A stretch of DNA of 38,554 bases from assembly GCA_016935735.1 (NCBI GenBank), contig JAFGQK010000307.1:1-38554 (forward strand), given 5' to 3'. Below, piece after piece: positions 8,485-17,453 of this stretch (within the stretch, counting starts at the first letter, position 1; each line of letters begins with the position of its first letter). The notes beneath the pieces are model-generated. The model saw nothing but the letters and a program-made list of their open reading frames with translations. It made no database searches and was not told where the DNA came from. The position numbers and the translations under genes are program-made. Source of the stretch: Spirochaetales bacterium (GTDB taxonomy: Bacteria; Spirochaetota; Spirochaetia; SZUA-6; JAFGRV01).

Positions 8485-10608
8485 TTAACAGGGGAAAGTG
8501 GTAATAAGCCCCACGTAATACTGGGCAATGAGTAATGCATCGACAATATCTATTGAATCGTCACAATTTACATCCGCGGCATCGGGATTAAAATTGGCCG
8601 GGTCCAATCCCACATAATACTGAGCAGTAAGAAGAGCATCAACAATATCAATACTGCCATCACCATTCACATCACCCGGTGTTGTCCCGGTAAAAGGGGT
8701 AGGGGACGGTGTATCAGTCACGGGTGTCGGGGTTGGTGTTATCTCCGGCGGATCTGTCGGCCCGGGTGTACCTTCGAACCCCGGTTCATTACCGTAAATA
8801 AGGGTGCCGTTTTGATAAAGAGTGATCTTCTTATAATCCGCAAAATCGGTAAAGGAAGGATCAAATGAATAATCGTCCGACTGGTTATAGTTTTTCCAGG
8901 TTGTTTTATTTATCCGGCACTGGATTTCCCCTGTTTGTGAGTTTGCTCCAAGGGTTCCTGCCCCGCTTGTAAAACCTATCTCTGCATATTCCTCGAAAAG
9001 GACACCGGTAACATTTTCCGAACCGATTATTGCATAATCAGAATGGAATTCCTCTGCATCAATGCCTTCTTTTGTAAAGTAATACCGGAGGGTAAGATCA
9101 CTTAAACTTACCGCATCGTTACTCTGGTTCACGATACTGATGTGAGGTTTGATCTGGGTCGCGGTTTCATTTGCTTCCCCGCACCTGTACTGAACTTTTA
9201 TATCACCATCTGCACCCCCGGGTGTCGGTGTTGGGGTGATACTCGGATCAAGGGTCGGGGTCGGGTCCGGGACACCCCCTCCTTTTAACCAGGCAATTCC
9301 AGCCATTCCTATAAGGTACGAAGCATTATAATCCAGTGCGACCTCATTCATGGTATAATCGTTTACATCGTCGGTATAGCTGTCATTACTGTCCGGCCCG
9401 CCAACAAGCGCGCCGATCATTCCCTTTGTATTCCCGTCCCTGTTGGGCTCATTTGCCCTGTGATGAGGATGCTTCGGCGGATTATTCAGATAGTTTGTTA
9501 CATAAGATCCGTTCCGTGGATTGTCCCCTAATATATAATCCATCGTAAGATCCGCTGTATCAAGGTATTCGTCCCAGCTTAAGAGTTTGTAGGCAAGGTA
9601 CCCGATCCCTGCTTCGGAGGATGCATACCGTAATACCCCCCAGCTGTCGAGCCAGGGAAGTCCGTATGGTGTTCTTGTACATCCATCACGATACCAGGTA
9701 AGGTTATTTATCACACCATATCTGAACTTGGTTTTTCCTGTAAGGTATGCCATCATCAGAAGGACAGGGACAGTACAATCATCCCATGCAGGCGCCCATT
9801 CCTTATAATAATTGTCATCCCCGTAATCATTCTGGGTAGTATCCATCCAGTATTCCACATCATCAAGCAGGGAAGAACTTCCCCCTGCCAGATGAAGCCA
9901 GATTGCTGCCCAGGAAAGATCATCATAATGGGAAGTACTGGGATAAAACGAACCTTCATCGCATCGTCCCGGGTTTGCAATTCCGATATCGTAAATCTCC
10001 TGGGCCGCGGAAAGACATTGATTTGCATAGGATGAGCCGGTATCACGGTAGTTAAAGTACATAAGAACCAGTGCGGCTGCTGCCTGCCCGCAAACATCGG
10101 ATCCTGTATTTGTCAGATTTGCCTTCTTGACTGGTCTTGAACCTGTCTGGTTTTCCGGGGGGCCCCAGTATGAATGATCCTGGTCTCCATTCCCCACCTC
10201 ATAATAGAGGGTAGTTGCATTGGGATGGCACGTAAGGATAAAATCCGTAAAGTACTTTAATATACTCAGCATTTTTGTGGTGAGCCCTTCCCTGTCAAAC
10301 AAATCCCGGTATTCATAGAGTGTCCACCCGAGCATCGAAGCACTCCAGAACTGCGGAAGCCCGAATTTCACATGGTCTCCTGCATCATGAAAACCCCCGG
10401 TCAAATCAATTGACCCGTCTGAATCACTGGTGTGGCAGGCACTTCTCCATGAAGAAAAGACATTGTCAATATCCACATCCGGCCCACATTTATTGGCGTC
10501 AAAGAACCAGATGCCTTTTTCCATAGCATCACTATAGTCATAAGGGAAACTGGTTACTGTAATCATCAAAAGTAGTATTACTCCCGGGAAAAAAACTTTT
10601 TTTTGCAT
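8485..10608 (-). CDS. secreted GH9 cellulase with CBM3 and dockerin-like tail
   Basis: A 707-residue exported cellulase. ATG 10608 has GGAGG six bases upstream and opens a signal peptide (MQKKVFFPGVILLLMITVTS). Residues ~23-440 are a glycoside hydrolase family 9 domain: YDYSDAMEKGIWFFDANKCG, the catalytic-base motif GGFHDAGDHVKFG (Asp75/Asp78), the late HPHHRAN signature and acid Glu422 in NEVALDYNAS. A Pro/Thr linker then joins a family 3 carbohydrate-binding module (~462-608: VQYRCGEANETATQIKPHI, LTLRYYFT, IQCRINKTTW), which binds crystalline cellulose. After another linker come two dockerin-type calcium loops (GDVNGDGSIDIVDALL, ADVNCDDSIDIVDALL) and a terminal Cys, as in the facing GH5. 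Processive endoglucanase action is typical of GH9-CBM3 enzymes; it is not proved here. No cohesin or scaffoldin gene is in the window. Confidence 0.93.
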   Translation of the reverse strand: MQKKVFFPGVILLLMITVTSFPYDYSDAMEKGIWFFDANKCGPDVDIDNVFSSWRSACHTSDSDGSIDLTGGFHDAGDHVKFGLPQFWSASMLGWTLYEYRDLFDREGLTTKMLSILKYFTDFILTCHPNATTLYYEVGNGDQDHSYWGPPENQTGSRPVKKANLTNTGSDVCGQAAAALVLMYFNYRDTGSSYANQCLSAAQEIYDIGIANPGRCDEGSFYPSTSHYDDLSWAAIWLHLAGGSSSLLDDVEYWMDTTQNDYGDDNYYKEWAPAWDDCTVPVLLMMAYLTGKTKFRYGVINNLTWYRDGCTRTPYGLPWLDSWGVLRYASSEAGIGYLAYKLLSWDEYLDTADLTMDYILGDNPRNGSYVTNYLNNPPKHPHHRANEPNRDGNTKGMIGALVGGPDSNDSYTDDVNDYTMNEVALDYNASYLIGMAGIAWLKGGGVPDPTPTLDPSITPTPTPGGADGDIKVQYRCGEANETATQIKPHISIVNQSNDAVSLSDLTLRYYFTKEGIDAEEFHSDYAIIGSENVTGVLFEEYAEIGFTSGAGTLGANSQTGEIQCRINKTTWKNYNQSDDYSFDPSFTDFADYKKITLYQNGTLIYGNEPGFEGTPGPTDPPEITPTPTPVTDTPSPTPFTGTTPGDVNGDGSIDIVDALLTAQYYVGLDPANFNPDAADVNCDDSIDIVDALLIAQYYVGLITTFPC

Positions 10609-10654
10609 TATTTACCTCCATTTATAGTGAGAAGTATTATTTTTCATCCTGGCT

Positions 10655-10682
10655 ATTATACCATATTATAGATGAAGTACAA
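10655..10682 (-). promoter_or_regulatory. candidate promoter of the GH9 gene
   Basis: Read on the minus strand, TTGTAC (10682-10677) and TATAAT (10660-10655) are 16 bases apart, with the start codon about 47 bases beyond the -10. A second TATAAT overlaps just upstream. None of the 17-bp motifs of the GH5 promoter region is recognisable here. Confidence 0.45.
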
Positions 10683-10890
10683 TAATAGATTTGACTTAGT
10701 TGTTTATCAGGATAAATTTATATTATATATCGGATAATTATCTGTAAAGATAGCATTGCATATTGTTCTTTTTTTATAAGAAGTTTCAGCATGAAGACAA
10801 ACGTAAAAATTTTTTCCTTAAATGGAGAGAATATGAACAGAATAATTGAAAATAACAATAAATTATAATAGATTATGTATATACACTGTT

Positions 10891-10933
10891 TTAACATAAA
10901 ATCAAGTTTGATAAAGACATTATTTTATGTTAA
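10891..10933. promoter_or_regulatory. 12-bp inverted repeat upstream of cheB
   Basis: TTAACATAAAAT (10891-10902) and ATTTTATGTTAA (10922-10933) are perfect inverted copies separated by 19 bases, about 120 bases before the cheB start. There is no T run to suit a terminator, and it lies between two divergent genes, so an operator or an AT-rich cruciform are the alternatives. The rest of the 440-base gap between GH9 and cheB shows no gene. Confidence 0.4.
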
Positions 10934-11051
10934 GATTATTAGTGGATGCCAGGTTGCAGGTGCAGCCGGCGTTATGAATAATAGAAGGATAAGGAACCGG
11001 GTTATAGAGGATTTTATAAGTGGTATAATAATGAAAGAGGATTGAAAATTT

Positions 11052-12224
11052 TTGGCTGATATAAGGCTTTTAATTGTCGATGATTCGAATATTGTCCAAC
11101 TGGTTCTTGAAAAAACAATACAGAATGAGGAAGGTATTGAAATAATTGGCCAGGCTTATAACGGTGCAGAAGGTGTGGAAATGGCAAAGAAATTGTCACC
11201 GGATGTCATTGTTATGGATATCAATATGCCTGAAATGGATGGACTTGAAGCCATTCAGGAAATAATGAGTGAAAGGCCCACACCAATTATTGTTTTTTCC
11301 TCTGCGAGTAAGGACATTGTGGATTTGAGCTTTAAATCGATAGAATTTGGGGCAGTTGATATTATAGAAAAACCATACTCGGAAAGCCTGGATTCGTTAA
11401 AACAAAAGATAGAGGAGAAACTTATAAGGACAATCAGGACATTTGCAGATTTCAAGGTGATAAGAAGGTTAAAACAATCAAGCCTGTCCGTACTGGCGGA
11501 AAAAACAAAAAAGCTTAAAGATGTAAGTAACAGACTTAAGAAGAAACACCTTGAATTTCAAAGCGAAACAACCCTGGAAGAAAAACCTTTTGATGGGGTC
11601 CTGGAACAGATGAACGAAATCAAACTTTCTCCTGTCCGTTCTTCTTTTCCGGTTATTGGTGTTGCTGCCAGTACTGGCGGACCCCAGACAATAAGAAAAT
11701 TCATCGAGGATATACATTTTAAAGATATTTATGCGGGAATCGTTATTGTCCAGCATATGGCAGAAGGATTTATCCGGGGTTTCTGTGATTGGCTTAAAGA
11801 ATATTCCCCGGTTCCCGTGGAAATAGCACAAACCGGACAGGCTATAGAACCCTGTCACATTTATATTGCACCCGGGGAATATCACCTGGGATTTACACCG
11901 GATGGTAAATTCAAATACATACATGAACCGCCTATCCTGGGTATAAGACCTTCGGCAGATATCATGTTTAAATGGATAGCTCAATCGTATAAAAAAAGGC
12001 TTATCGCGATCATCCTTACCGGAATGGGAAATGATGGCACAGAAGGGCTTTATATTGTTAAAGAGAATGGGGGATACATTATCGCCCAGGATGAATCGAG
12101 CAGTATTCTCTTTGGAATGCCAAAGGCTGCAATTGAAACAGGCATTGTCGATAAGATTCTTCCCCTGCCGGGGATAGCAGAATTTCTGGTAACATATTGC
12201 AAGGAAGCAGTTAATGATGATTGA
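11052..12224 (+). CDS. cheB: CheB: receptor methylesterase/glutamine deamidase response regulator
   Basis: A 390-residue protein that removes methyl groups from chemoreceptor glutamates. An in-frame TGA at 11043 and the absence of an ATG leave TTG 11052 as the first start, with AAAGAGG about 11 bases upstream. Residues 1-122 are a receiver with acid pair Asp10/Asp11, phosphoacceptor Asp56 (VIVMDINMP), Ser in VFSSA and Lys in IEKP. A charged linker of ~80 residues leads to the esterase domain: Ser207 in VAASTGGP, His in VQHMAEGF and Asp in GMGNDGTEG form the triad; GMPKAAIETG is also typical. Length is slightly above the usual ~350 because of the linker. The stop overlaps the cheR start by 11 bases, indicating coupled translation. 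First gene of the chemosensory cluster. Confidence 0.95.
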   Translation: MADIRLLIVDDSNIVQLVLEKTIQNEEGIEIIGQAYNGAEGVEMAKKLSPDVIVMDINMPEMDGLEAIQEIMSERPTPIIVFSSASKDIVDLSFKSIEFGAVDIIEKPYSESLDSLKQKIEEKLIRTIRTFADFKVIRRLKQSSLSVLAEKTKKLKDVSNRLKKKHLEFQSETTLEEKPFDGVLEQMNEIKLSPVRSSFPVIGVAASTGGPQTIRKFIEDIHFKDIYAGIVIVQHMAEGFIRGFCDWLKEYSPVPVEIAQTGQAIEPCHIYIAPGEYHLGFTPDGKFKYIHEPPILGIRPSADIMFKWIAQSYKKRLIAIILTGMGNDGTEGLYIVKENGGYIIAQDESSSILFGMPKAAIETGIVDKILPLPGIAEFLVTYCKEAVNDD

Positions 12225-13647
12225 AGTGAATATAACAGACGACATCAGGGAAATCATTAAAACCCAGACAGGCATTATTATAAGGGACGAACGATTGCTG
12301 GATCTGGAAATCGTTCTCCAGAGCAGGTTTATAAAAAATAAGATGACCCCGGATGAATACCTGGAATTCTTAAAGAACAATTATAATGAAATTATTATAC
12401 TTGCCTCCAATTTCACTATCCAGGAAACGAGTTTTTACAGAAATAAAGCACATTTTGACCGGTTGAAATTCAGGATTTTACCTGATTTATTGGAAAAAAA
12501 GCAAATGGAAAAAAAGAAAGAGATACTTATTCTTTCAGCAGGATGTGCAACAGGGGAGGAACCATATACCATTGCGATGATTCTTTTTGATTTGATCCAT
12601 GATATGGAAGACTGGGACATAAGGATTATCGGTACAGATATTAATGTTGATGTACTTGATTTTGCAAGACGGGGAGTGTATACAAAATATAAACTAAGGA
12701 ATATCGATACATGGTATATTGACAGGTTTTTTATAAAAGGTGAAGAAAAAGCAAATCCATTGTTTAAATTAAAATCGGGAATTAAAAATATGATTGAGTT
12801 CAAGCAATGCAACTTAATCCGGGAACCCTTTGAACTCTCCGATTTATGTAATGTTGATATTATTCTCTGTGAGAATGTCATCATCTATTTTAATCACGAG
12901 TCAATTCAAAGGCTTATTGTCAATTTCTACAATATCTTAAGAGACAGGGGATTCCTTTTCCTTGGCTATTCAGAAACACTTAACCTTGTGGAACATAAAT
13001 TCATGCTTTCATGGTGGCAGGATTCATTTGCTTATCAGAAGTTTGAGGACGCCCACGGGGAAAAATCATCGAGTATACCTCTCTATACGGAATCTAAAAA
13101 AAAAACCGATTTGCCGGAGGAACTGGTAAGTCTTTATAATAAATCCTACGAGGAAATGATCTATTTATTAATAAAGAGTTGTGATGAAAAAAATATTGAT
13201 AATTGTATTGTCATTCTCGAAACTTTGGAGACAAGTACGATTAAAACAGATGAAAGTTTTTATATTATTAAAGCCGAATATTTGCTTACCAGGAAAAAAT
13301 ATATTGATGCTGCAAACGCATGCAGAAAATCCATCAGTGTGAATCCTTATTTTATTGATGCCCATATCATGCTCGGATATATTTACCTTGAAATTAACAT
13401 GCTGGAGAGTGCAGAGTTTGAATTTAAAACATCATTATATATAGATAAAACGTCAATCCTGGCCTGGTATTTTTATGCCCTTTACAATAAAAAGGCGGGA
13501 GATGAAATAAAGTATAATGAATGCATAAAAAAAGCATATAAACTTTATTCCGGTAATAATTATAAGTTCAAATCCGCATTGTTTCCCCTCAATAAAACAG
13601 CAAGACAGGAGATATCGGATATTATTATGCAAACAGGTACCCTCTGA
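12214..13647 (+). CDS. cheR: CheR: chemoreceptor methyltransferase with C-terminal TPR-like extension
   Basis: A 477-residue SAM-dependent methyltransferase that methylates receptor glutamates, opposing CheB. Start ATG 12214 overlaps cheB; an ATG three bases on is equally possible. The N-terminal alpha domain has TGIIIRDERL and NFTIQETSFYRN. The catalytic domain has the SAM motif GCATGEEPYTIAM (from ~residue 110), TDINVDVLDFARRGVY, the CENVIIYF segment (usually CRNVLIYF; Glu here replaces Arg) and GYSETL. From ~290 onward, helical repeats (YLLTRKKYIDAANACRKSI, DAHIMLGYIYLEINMLESA) form a TPR-like tail of ~170 residues absent from classical CheR. Such tails occur in CheR of chemosensory systems that dock on other partners. 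Confidence 0.93.
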   Translation: MMIEVNITDDIREIIKTQTGIIIRDERLLDLEIVLQSRFIKNKMTPDEYLEFLKNNYNEIIILASNFTIQETSFYRNKAHFDRLKFRILPDLLEKKQMEKKKEILILSAGCATGEEPYTIAMILFDLIHDMEDWDIRIIGTDINVDVLDFARRGVYTKYKLRNIDTWYIDRFFIKGEEKANPLFKLKSGIKNMIEFKQCNLIREPFELSDLCNVDIILCENVIIYFNHESIQRLIVNFYNILRDRGFLFLGYSETLNLVEHKFMLSWWQDSFAYQKFEDAHGEKSSSIPLYTESKKKTDLPEELVSLYNKSYEEMIYLLIKSCDEKNIDNCIVILETLETSTIKTDESFYIIKAEYLLTRKKYIDAANACRKSISVNPYFIDAHIMLGYIYLEINMLESAEFEFKTSLYIDKTSILAWYFYALYNKKAGDEIKYNECIKKAYKLYSGNNYKFKSALFPLNKTARQEISDIIMQTGTL

Positions 13648-13664
13648 GCGCCGGAGGATACCCT

Positions 13665-14024
13665 TTACACAACATACCTGGACAGAAAACTCACGATTTC
13701 CTCTGATGCTTTACTTGATTTCATAACCACGGCACTGGCACCCCTTGTTAATGCATCCTTACCTTTATCTTCTGCAGTTGTCAGGACAATGATCGGGAGT
13801 GCTTTTAAATTAAGCTTTTCCCTGATAAACCTGATTAAATCCATACCGTTCATTCCGGGCATATTCATATCTGTTATGACAAGACATATATCATCGTTAC
13901 TACTTAAATAACTTATTGCTTCATTTACATTGGAAGCATCAATCACCTCAAATTTCCTCATTGTGAGTGAGAATTTTAATGATTTACGGGTTGCTTCAGA
14001 GTCATCGACAATCAATATCTTCAA
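13665..14024 (-). CDS. single-domain CheY-like response regulator
   Basis: A 119-residue receiver with nothing after it. The start is TTG 14024, with AAAGGGG six bases upstream. Key residues are all present: Asp7/Asp8, phosphoacceptor Asp52 (LVITDMNMPGMNG), Thr82/Thr83 and Lys102 (VVMKSS, where the usual KP is KS). It is on the opposite strand inside the chemosensory cluster, convergent with cheR and 17 bases from its stop, so it has its own promoter in the 14.0-14.4 kb gap. It is probably the diffusible output of the CheA encoded next to it; a motor target or another effector cannot be told apart from sequence. Confidence 0.88.
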   Translation of the reverse strand: MKILIVDDSEATRKSLKFSLTMRKFEVIDASNVNEAISYLSSNDDICLVITDMNMPGMNGMDLIRFIREKLNLKALPIIVLTTAEDKGKDALTRGASAVVMKSSKASEEIVSFLSRYVV

Positions 14025-14385
14025 TACAAACCCCTTTCGAATTTAATGCAATTCCCCAACCGCCCTGTAAAATACATTTAATGAATCCCTCTTATGTGTA
14101 TTTGTACATATCAAAATAATGTATCCCGCCTGCAACTTTTATAATTGAATTCTACAGGACATCAATCATTATAAATTTATTAAAATTATGTGCATTAGTC
14201 AATAGAAATTCTCAATGTAAAATTGCAGATATCCGGATATAGGAAAAAATAGCCCCTGTTTATAAATTCACGCTTGTATTTCCATTTTTTCACACTATTG
14301 CTTATAGCTTCTTGTATTTTTTTAATAAACGTATATAATTTTATTAATAAAACCAGTTCTTACTGTGTAAGAGGGGATACGTATT
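14025..14385. other. divergent promoter region of the cheY-like and cheW-cheA transcripts
   Basis: A 361-base AT-rich spacer without a credible gene. It carries a 12-bp perfect palindrome ATATCCGGATAT at 14229-14240 and the promoter given separately at 14312-14339. No terminator-like hairpin with a T run is seen. Confidence 0.5.
14312..14339 (+). promoter_or_regulatory. candidate sigma-70-type promoter of the cheW-cheW-cheA operon
   Basis: TTGTAT at 14312-14317 and TATAAT at 14334-14339 have a 16-base spacer; the start codon at 14386 is 47 bases downstream of the -10. No sigma-28-type (TAAA/GCCGATAA) element is evident, although chemotaxis genes often use one. Confidence 0.5.
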
Positions 14386-14898
14386 ATGAAGGATAAAACC
14401 AGTGTTACTGAAATATTACAGGAAATAGATAAAATGAGTACAAACAAGGAACAGGAAGACCATATCACCAAGGAATTCCTCATTCTTGATTGTCATTCAA
14501 GGCTTATCGGTATACAGATAGAGTATTTAAGGGAAGTATTTGAATTAAAGGATGATAATGCAATATCTCCCATTCCTTTTACTCCTTCATATATCCTGGG
14601 AATCATTCATATAAGGGGAGAAATCATACCTGTCCTTTCCCTTTCCGAAATACTAAAAATAGAAGAAAAGGAATTCAGTCTCCTGAAACTGGTTGTTATT
14701 GAAAATCAATTCAAGATCGCTTTTCCTGTTAAGAATATACTGGATATGAAAGCGATTAAGGTTAAGGAAATACGGGCAATAAGGGATATCAGCACAAAAG
14801 CAGAAGAACAATTCATATCAGATGAATTTGATTACAACGGCAAACAGATAAGTGTAATGGATATCCAGAAATTCTATTTATCAAATTATATATTATGA
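14386..14898 (+). CDS. cheW: CheW-like coupling protein
   Basis: A 170-residue protein linking receptors to CheA. An AGAGGGG site lies 9 bases before ATG 14386. After ~28 polar residues comes a single CheW/SH3-like domain: KEFLILDCHSRLIGIQIEYL, the REVFEL segment, PIPFTPSYILGIIHIRGEIIPVLSL (matching the conserved P-x-x-GxxxxRGxxxPVxxL core of the family) and a LVVIENQFKIAFPVKNI strand pair. It is the better preserved of the two CheW proteins here. The TGA overlaps the next ATG by four bases (ATGA), so the two are translationally coupled. Confidence 0.9.
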   Translation: MKDKTSVTEILQEIDKMSTNKEQEDHITKEFLILDCHSRLIGIQIEYLREVFELKDDNAISPIPFTPSYILGIIHIRGEIIPVLSLSEILKIEEKEFSLLKLVVIENQFKIAFPVKNILDMKAIKVKEIRAIRDISTKAEEQFISDEFDYNGKQISVMDIQKFYLSNYIL

Positions 14899-15323
14899 TT
14901 AAGGAAATCGACGTTTTACTGCTGGACATCAATAATAAGCATATCGGATGTAAGCTTGATGAAGTGGAAAAAGTCATCTCGGACATTTCCGGTATATCCG
15001 GTAATACGGATGTGATTCTTCCCCGGAACAAGGGAGTGTACCGGCTCGGGGATTTACTGAAAATACAGGGCATGGTTACATACAGTTCAGTATTACTCCT
15101 GGAAAATGAATTGAAGAAACCTGTCATTATTGCTATTCCTGCGATAACAGATATTGTCAAACTTAAAACCTCAAAGATACTGGCCGTTCCTGAGTATCTG
15201 CGAAAAAAACAGGATCCCTTTTTTGTATGGGGATTTTTTATGAATAAAAACGATATAACGATGCTTATCACCTTTGCTTATCTTACCAATGCAAAGGTAA
15301 AGGATGGATACCATGAGTTATGA
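14895..15323 (+). CDS. divergent CheW-like protein
   Basis: A 142-residue protein beginning in an ATGA overlap with the preceding cheW and overlapping the cheA start by 20 bases. The fold pattern of a CheW domain can be followed: IDVLLLDINNKHIGCKLDEVEKVI, RNKGVYRLGDLLKI and SVLLLENELKKPVIIAIPAI. The RGxxxPVxxL core is reduced to NKGVYRLGDLL. Position between cheW and cheA supports a coupling or scaffold role. Weak similarity means this call leans on context; it may be a degenerate paralogue with a specialised contact surface. Confidence 0.65.
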   Translation: MIKEIDVLLLDINNKHIGCKLDEVEKVISDISGISGNTDVILPRNKGVYRLGDLLKIQGMVTYSSVLLLENELKKPVIIAIPAITDIVKLKTSKILAVPEYLRKKQDPFFVWGFFMNKNDITMLITFAYLTNAKVKDGYHEL

Positions 15324-17436
15324 TCCGCATATTCTGGAAGTATTTAAAAAGGAATCAAATAAATGTATTACCAATGTAAATAATCTGTTGTTAAAAGCAG
15401 AAAAAGAGGGCGGCAGTAGTGAACTCTATAAAACAATAAAGGGCGAAGTACATACATTAAAAGGAGATGCAAGAATGCTGGGCTTTGAAAGCATCAGCCT
15501 GGCAGCCCACAAACTGGAGGATCTTTTTGCCCTGCTGGAAAAGGAAAAGGAAAAAGGAGATAGTGAATTATTTAAAAATGTTTTCAAGGTACTTGACCTC
15601 ATAGAAGATGCCGTAAAAAGAATCCCCGAAGAGATGATTGATATTGATGTTTCCCCCTATTTAAGCAAGCAGGGAAAAACAGTATCCCGTGACAGGACAG
15701 AAATTAAGACAGAGATAACAAAGGAAAAAGAAGAAAAGAAAACAGTCCCTTCTGCAACAGCAGTGTCATCAGAGAAAAAAGAAAGCAAAGAGAAGAAAAC
15801 GGAAATACTCAACATCAATATGAAAAAAATTGATAACTTAATAGGTATAAGCAGTGTATTCCCGAGATATTTTAACAGGTTTTCATATGTATTGGGAAAA
15901 TTAAATGATATGAGAAAAGAGGTGGAACAGAAATACAAGGATCATAACCTGTTGAATGATTTTGATGCAATCTTAAGGGATTTTTCTCATGAACTCGCTT
16001 TTTATGACCTGACAGCAAAACAATTTCAGGATAAGATCACGAAACTGAAACTTGTCCCATTATCTTCGATTTTCGATCTTTTTCCGCGGCTTGTCAGAGA
16101 TGTGGCGCAGAATACAAAGAAAAAAGTCAATTTCATTATAGAAGGAAGTGATGTCGAACTTGATATGGGAGTCGTTGAAAAGTTGAAATCCATTCTTATC
16201 CATATACTCCAGAATGCCGTTGATCATGGGTGTGAGACACCTGCTGAAAGGAAGGAAAAGGGGAAACCCGAAGAGGGACGCATTACGCTTAAAGCCTTTA
16301 ATAAAGGTGATAATGTCATTATTGAGATAAGTGATGATGGATATGGGCTGGATGTAGAAAGAATTCGTCATAAAGCAATTGAAAAAGGCATTTTAAAAAA
16401 AGAAAAAGCAATGGAATTGCCGGATGACCAGATAATTCCCATACTCTTTGAATCCGGTTTCTCGACAAAGGACGTAAGTGTTTATTCCGGCCGCGGGATA
16501 GGCATGGATGTTGTTGCAACAACAGTGAAAGAGATGAATGGCGAAATAACGGTAAAAACAGTGCGTGATAAAGGAACGATTTTTTCAATATCTTTACCCC
16601 TCATAAGTTCTTATATTCCCATTACTGTTTTTGCACTGGGAGATTATCTGTACGGAATACCCTCTGCTTATATTAAGACTGCCATGAGGGTGAAAGCAGA
16701 TGAAGTTTTTGATACCGGGAAGCGATGGAAGGTGATAAAGATTGACAATATGGAAATTTCCCTGGTCGATCTGAATGTCTTTTTCAAACTGGGTAAACCA
16801 GGGGATGAGAAAAGCAAGAATATCATTGTTGCAGTGTACCAGGATGAAATAACAGGATTAATTGTGAATGAAGTACTTATGGAGATGAAAATGCTTATCC
16901 GGAAAACATCGGGGATGGCAGATAAGTTTAATGTAATTATCGGTGCCGTTCTTTCCGGGAAGGAAAGGGCAATTCCTGTACTGAATGTCCTGTCCCTGTT
17001 TAAGCTGCTTAAAAACGGGAAAGGGGCATTGACAAAAATAAAAAAGAATACAGATTATCTAAAAGAGTTTGGGGCACACAAGATATTACTGGTAGAAAAT
17101 TCCATAGTCACAAGGGATCTCGAAAAGAAAATTCTATTAAAACAGAATCTCATTATATTTGAGGCAGGGAACGGAAAAGAAGCACTCCAATTCCTTGAAG
17201 AGCAGGAAATCGATATGATCATTACGGATATTGAAATGCCTGTAATGAACGGCATTGAATTAATTACAAAGATGAAAGAAAAGGAAGAGTTAAAAAATAT
17301 ACCTGTGGTTGTCATTAGCAGTTATAAAACCTACAGTGATAAAGTGGAAGCCATGGGGGTAAAATATTTTATCGATAAAAGTGAATTTTCAGAAGAAATT
17401 CTTATAAAAACAATAAAGGCAGAAAATCTGTTATAG
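15304..17436 (+). CDS. cheA: hybrid CheA histidine kinase with C-terminal receiver domain
   Basis: A 710-residue chemosensory kinase. ATG 15304 and ATG 15313 both have AAAGG-type sites; the difference is three residues. Domains in order: HPt with phospho-His50 (EVHTLKGDARMLGF); a charged linker with no clear CheY-binding P2 domain; dimerisation helices (~165-260, DFSHELAFYDLTAKQFQDKI); HATPase with N box ILQNAVDHGCE (~300), DDGYGLD and GRGIGMD; a CheW-like P5 domain (SSYIPITVFALGDYLYGIP); and a receiver from ~593. The receiver keeps phosphoacceptor Asp642 (IITDIEMP) and Lys in YFIDKSEF, but the usual acidic Asp-Asp pair is Glu598-Asn599 (LLVENS), so Mg binding or phosphorylation rate may be altered. 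Last gene of the cheW-cheW-cheA operon; it converges on the MCP gene 17 bases away. Confidence 0.95.
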   Translation: MDTMSYDPHILEVFKKESNKCITNVNNLLLKAEKEGGSSELYKTIKGEVHTLKGDARMLGFESISLAAHKLEDLFALLEKEKEKGDSELFKNVFKVLDLIEDAVKRIPEEMIDIDVSPYLSKQGKTVSRDRTEIKTEITKEKEEKKTVPSATAVSSEKKESKEKKTEILNINMKKIDNLIGISSVFPRYFNRFSYVLGKLNDMRKEVEQKYKDHNLLNDFDAILRDFSHELAFYDLTAKQFQDKITKLKLVPLSSIFDLFPRLVRDVAQNTKKKVNFIIEGSDVELDMGVVEKLKSILIHILQNAVDHGCETPAERKEKGKPEEGRITLKAFNKGDNVIIEISDDGYGLDVERIRHKAIEKGILKKEKAMELPDDQIIPILFESGFSTKDVSVYSGRGIGMDVVATTVKEMNGEITVKTVRDKGTIFSISLPLISSYIPITVFALGDYLYGIPSAYIKTAMRVKADEVFDTGKRWKVIKIDNMEISLVDLNVFFKLGKPGDEKSKNIIVAVYQDEITGLIVNEVLMEMKMLIRKTSGMADKFNVIIGAVLSGKERAIPVLNVLSLFKLLKNGKGALTKIKKNTDYLKEFGAHKILLVENSIVTRDLEKKILLKQNLIIFEAGNGKEALQFLEEQEIDMIITDIEMPVMNGIELITKMKEKEELKNIPVVVISSYKTYSDKVEAMGVKYFIDKSEFSEEILIKTIKAENLL

Positions 17437-17453
17437 GTACAGATTCAACCAGT

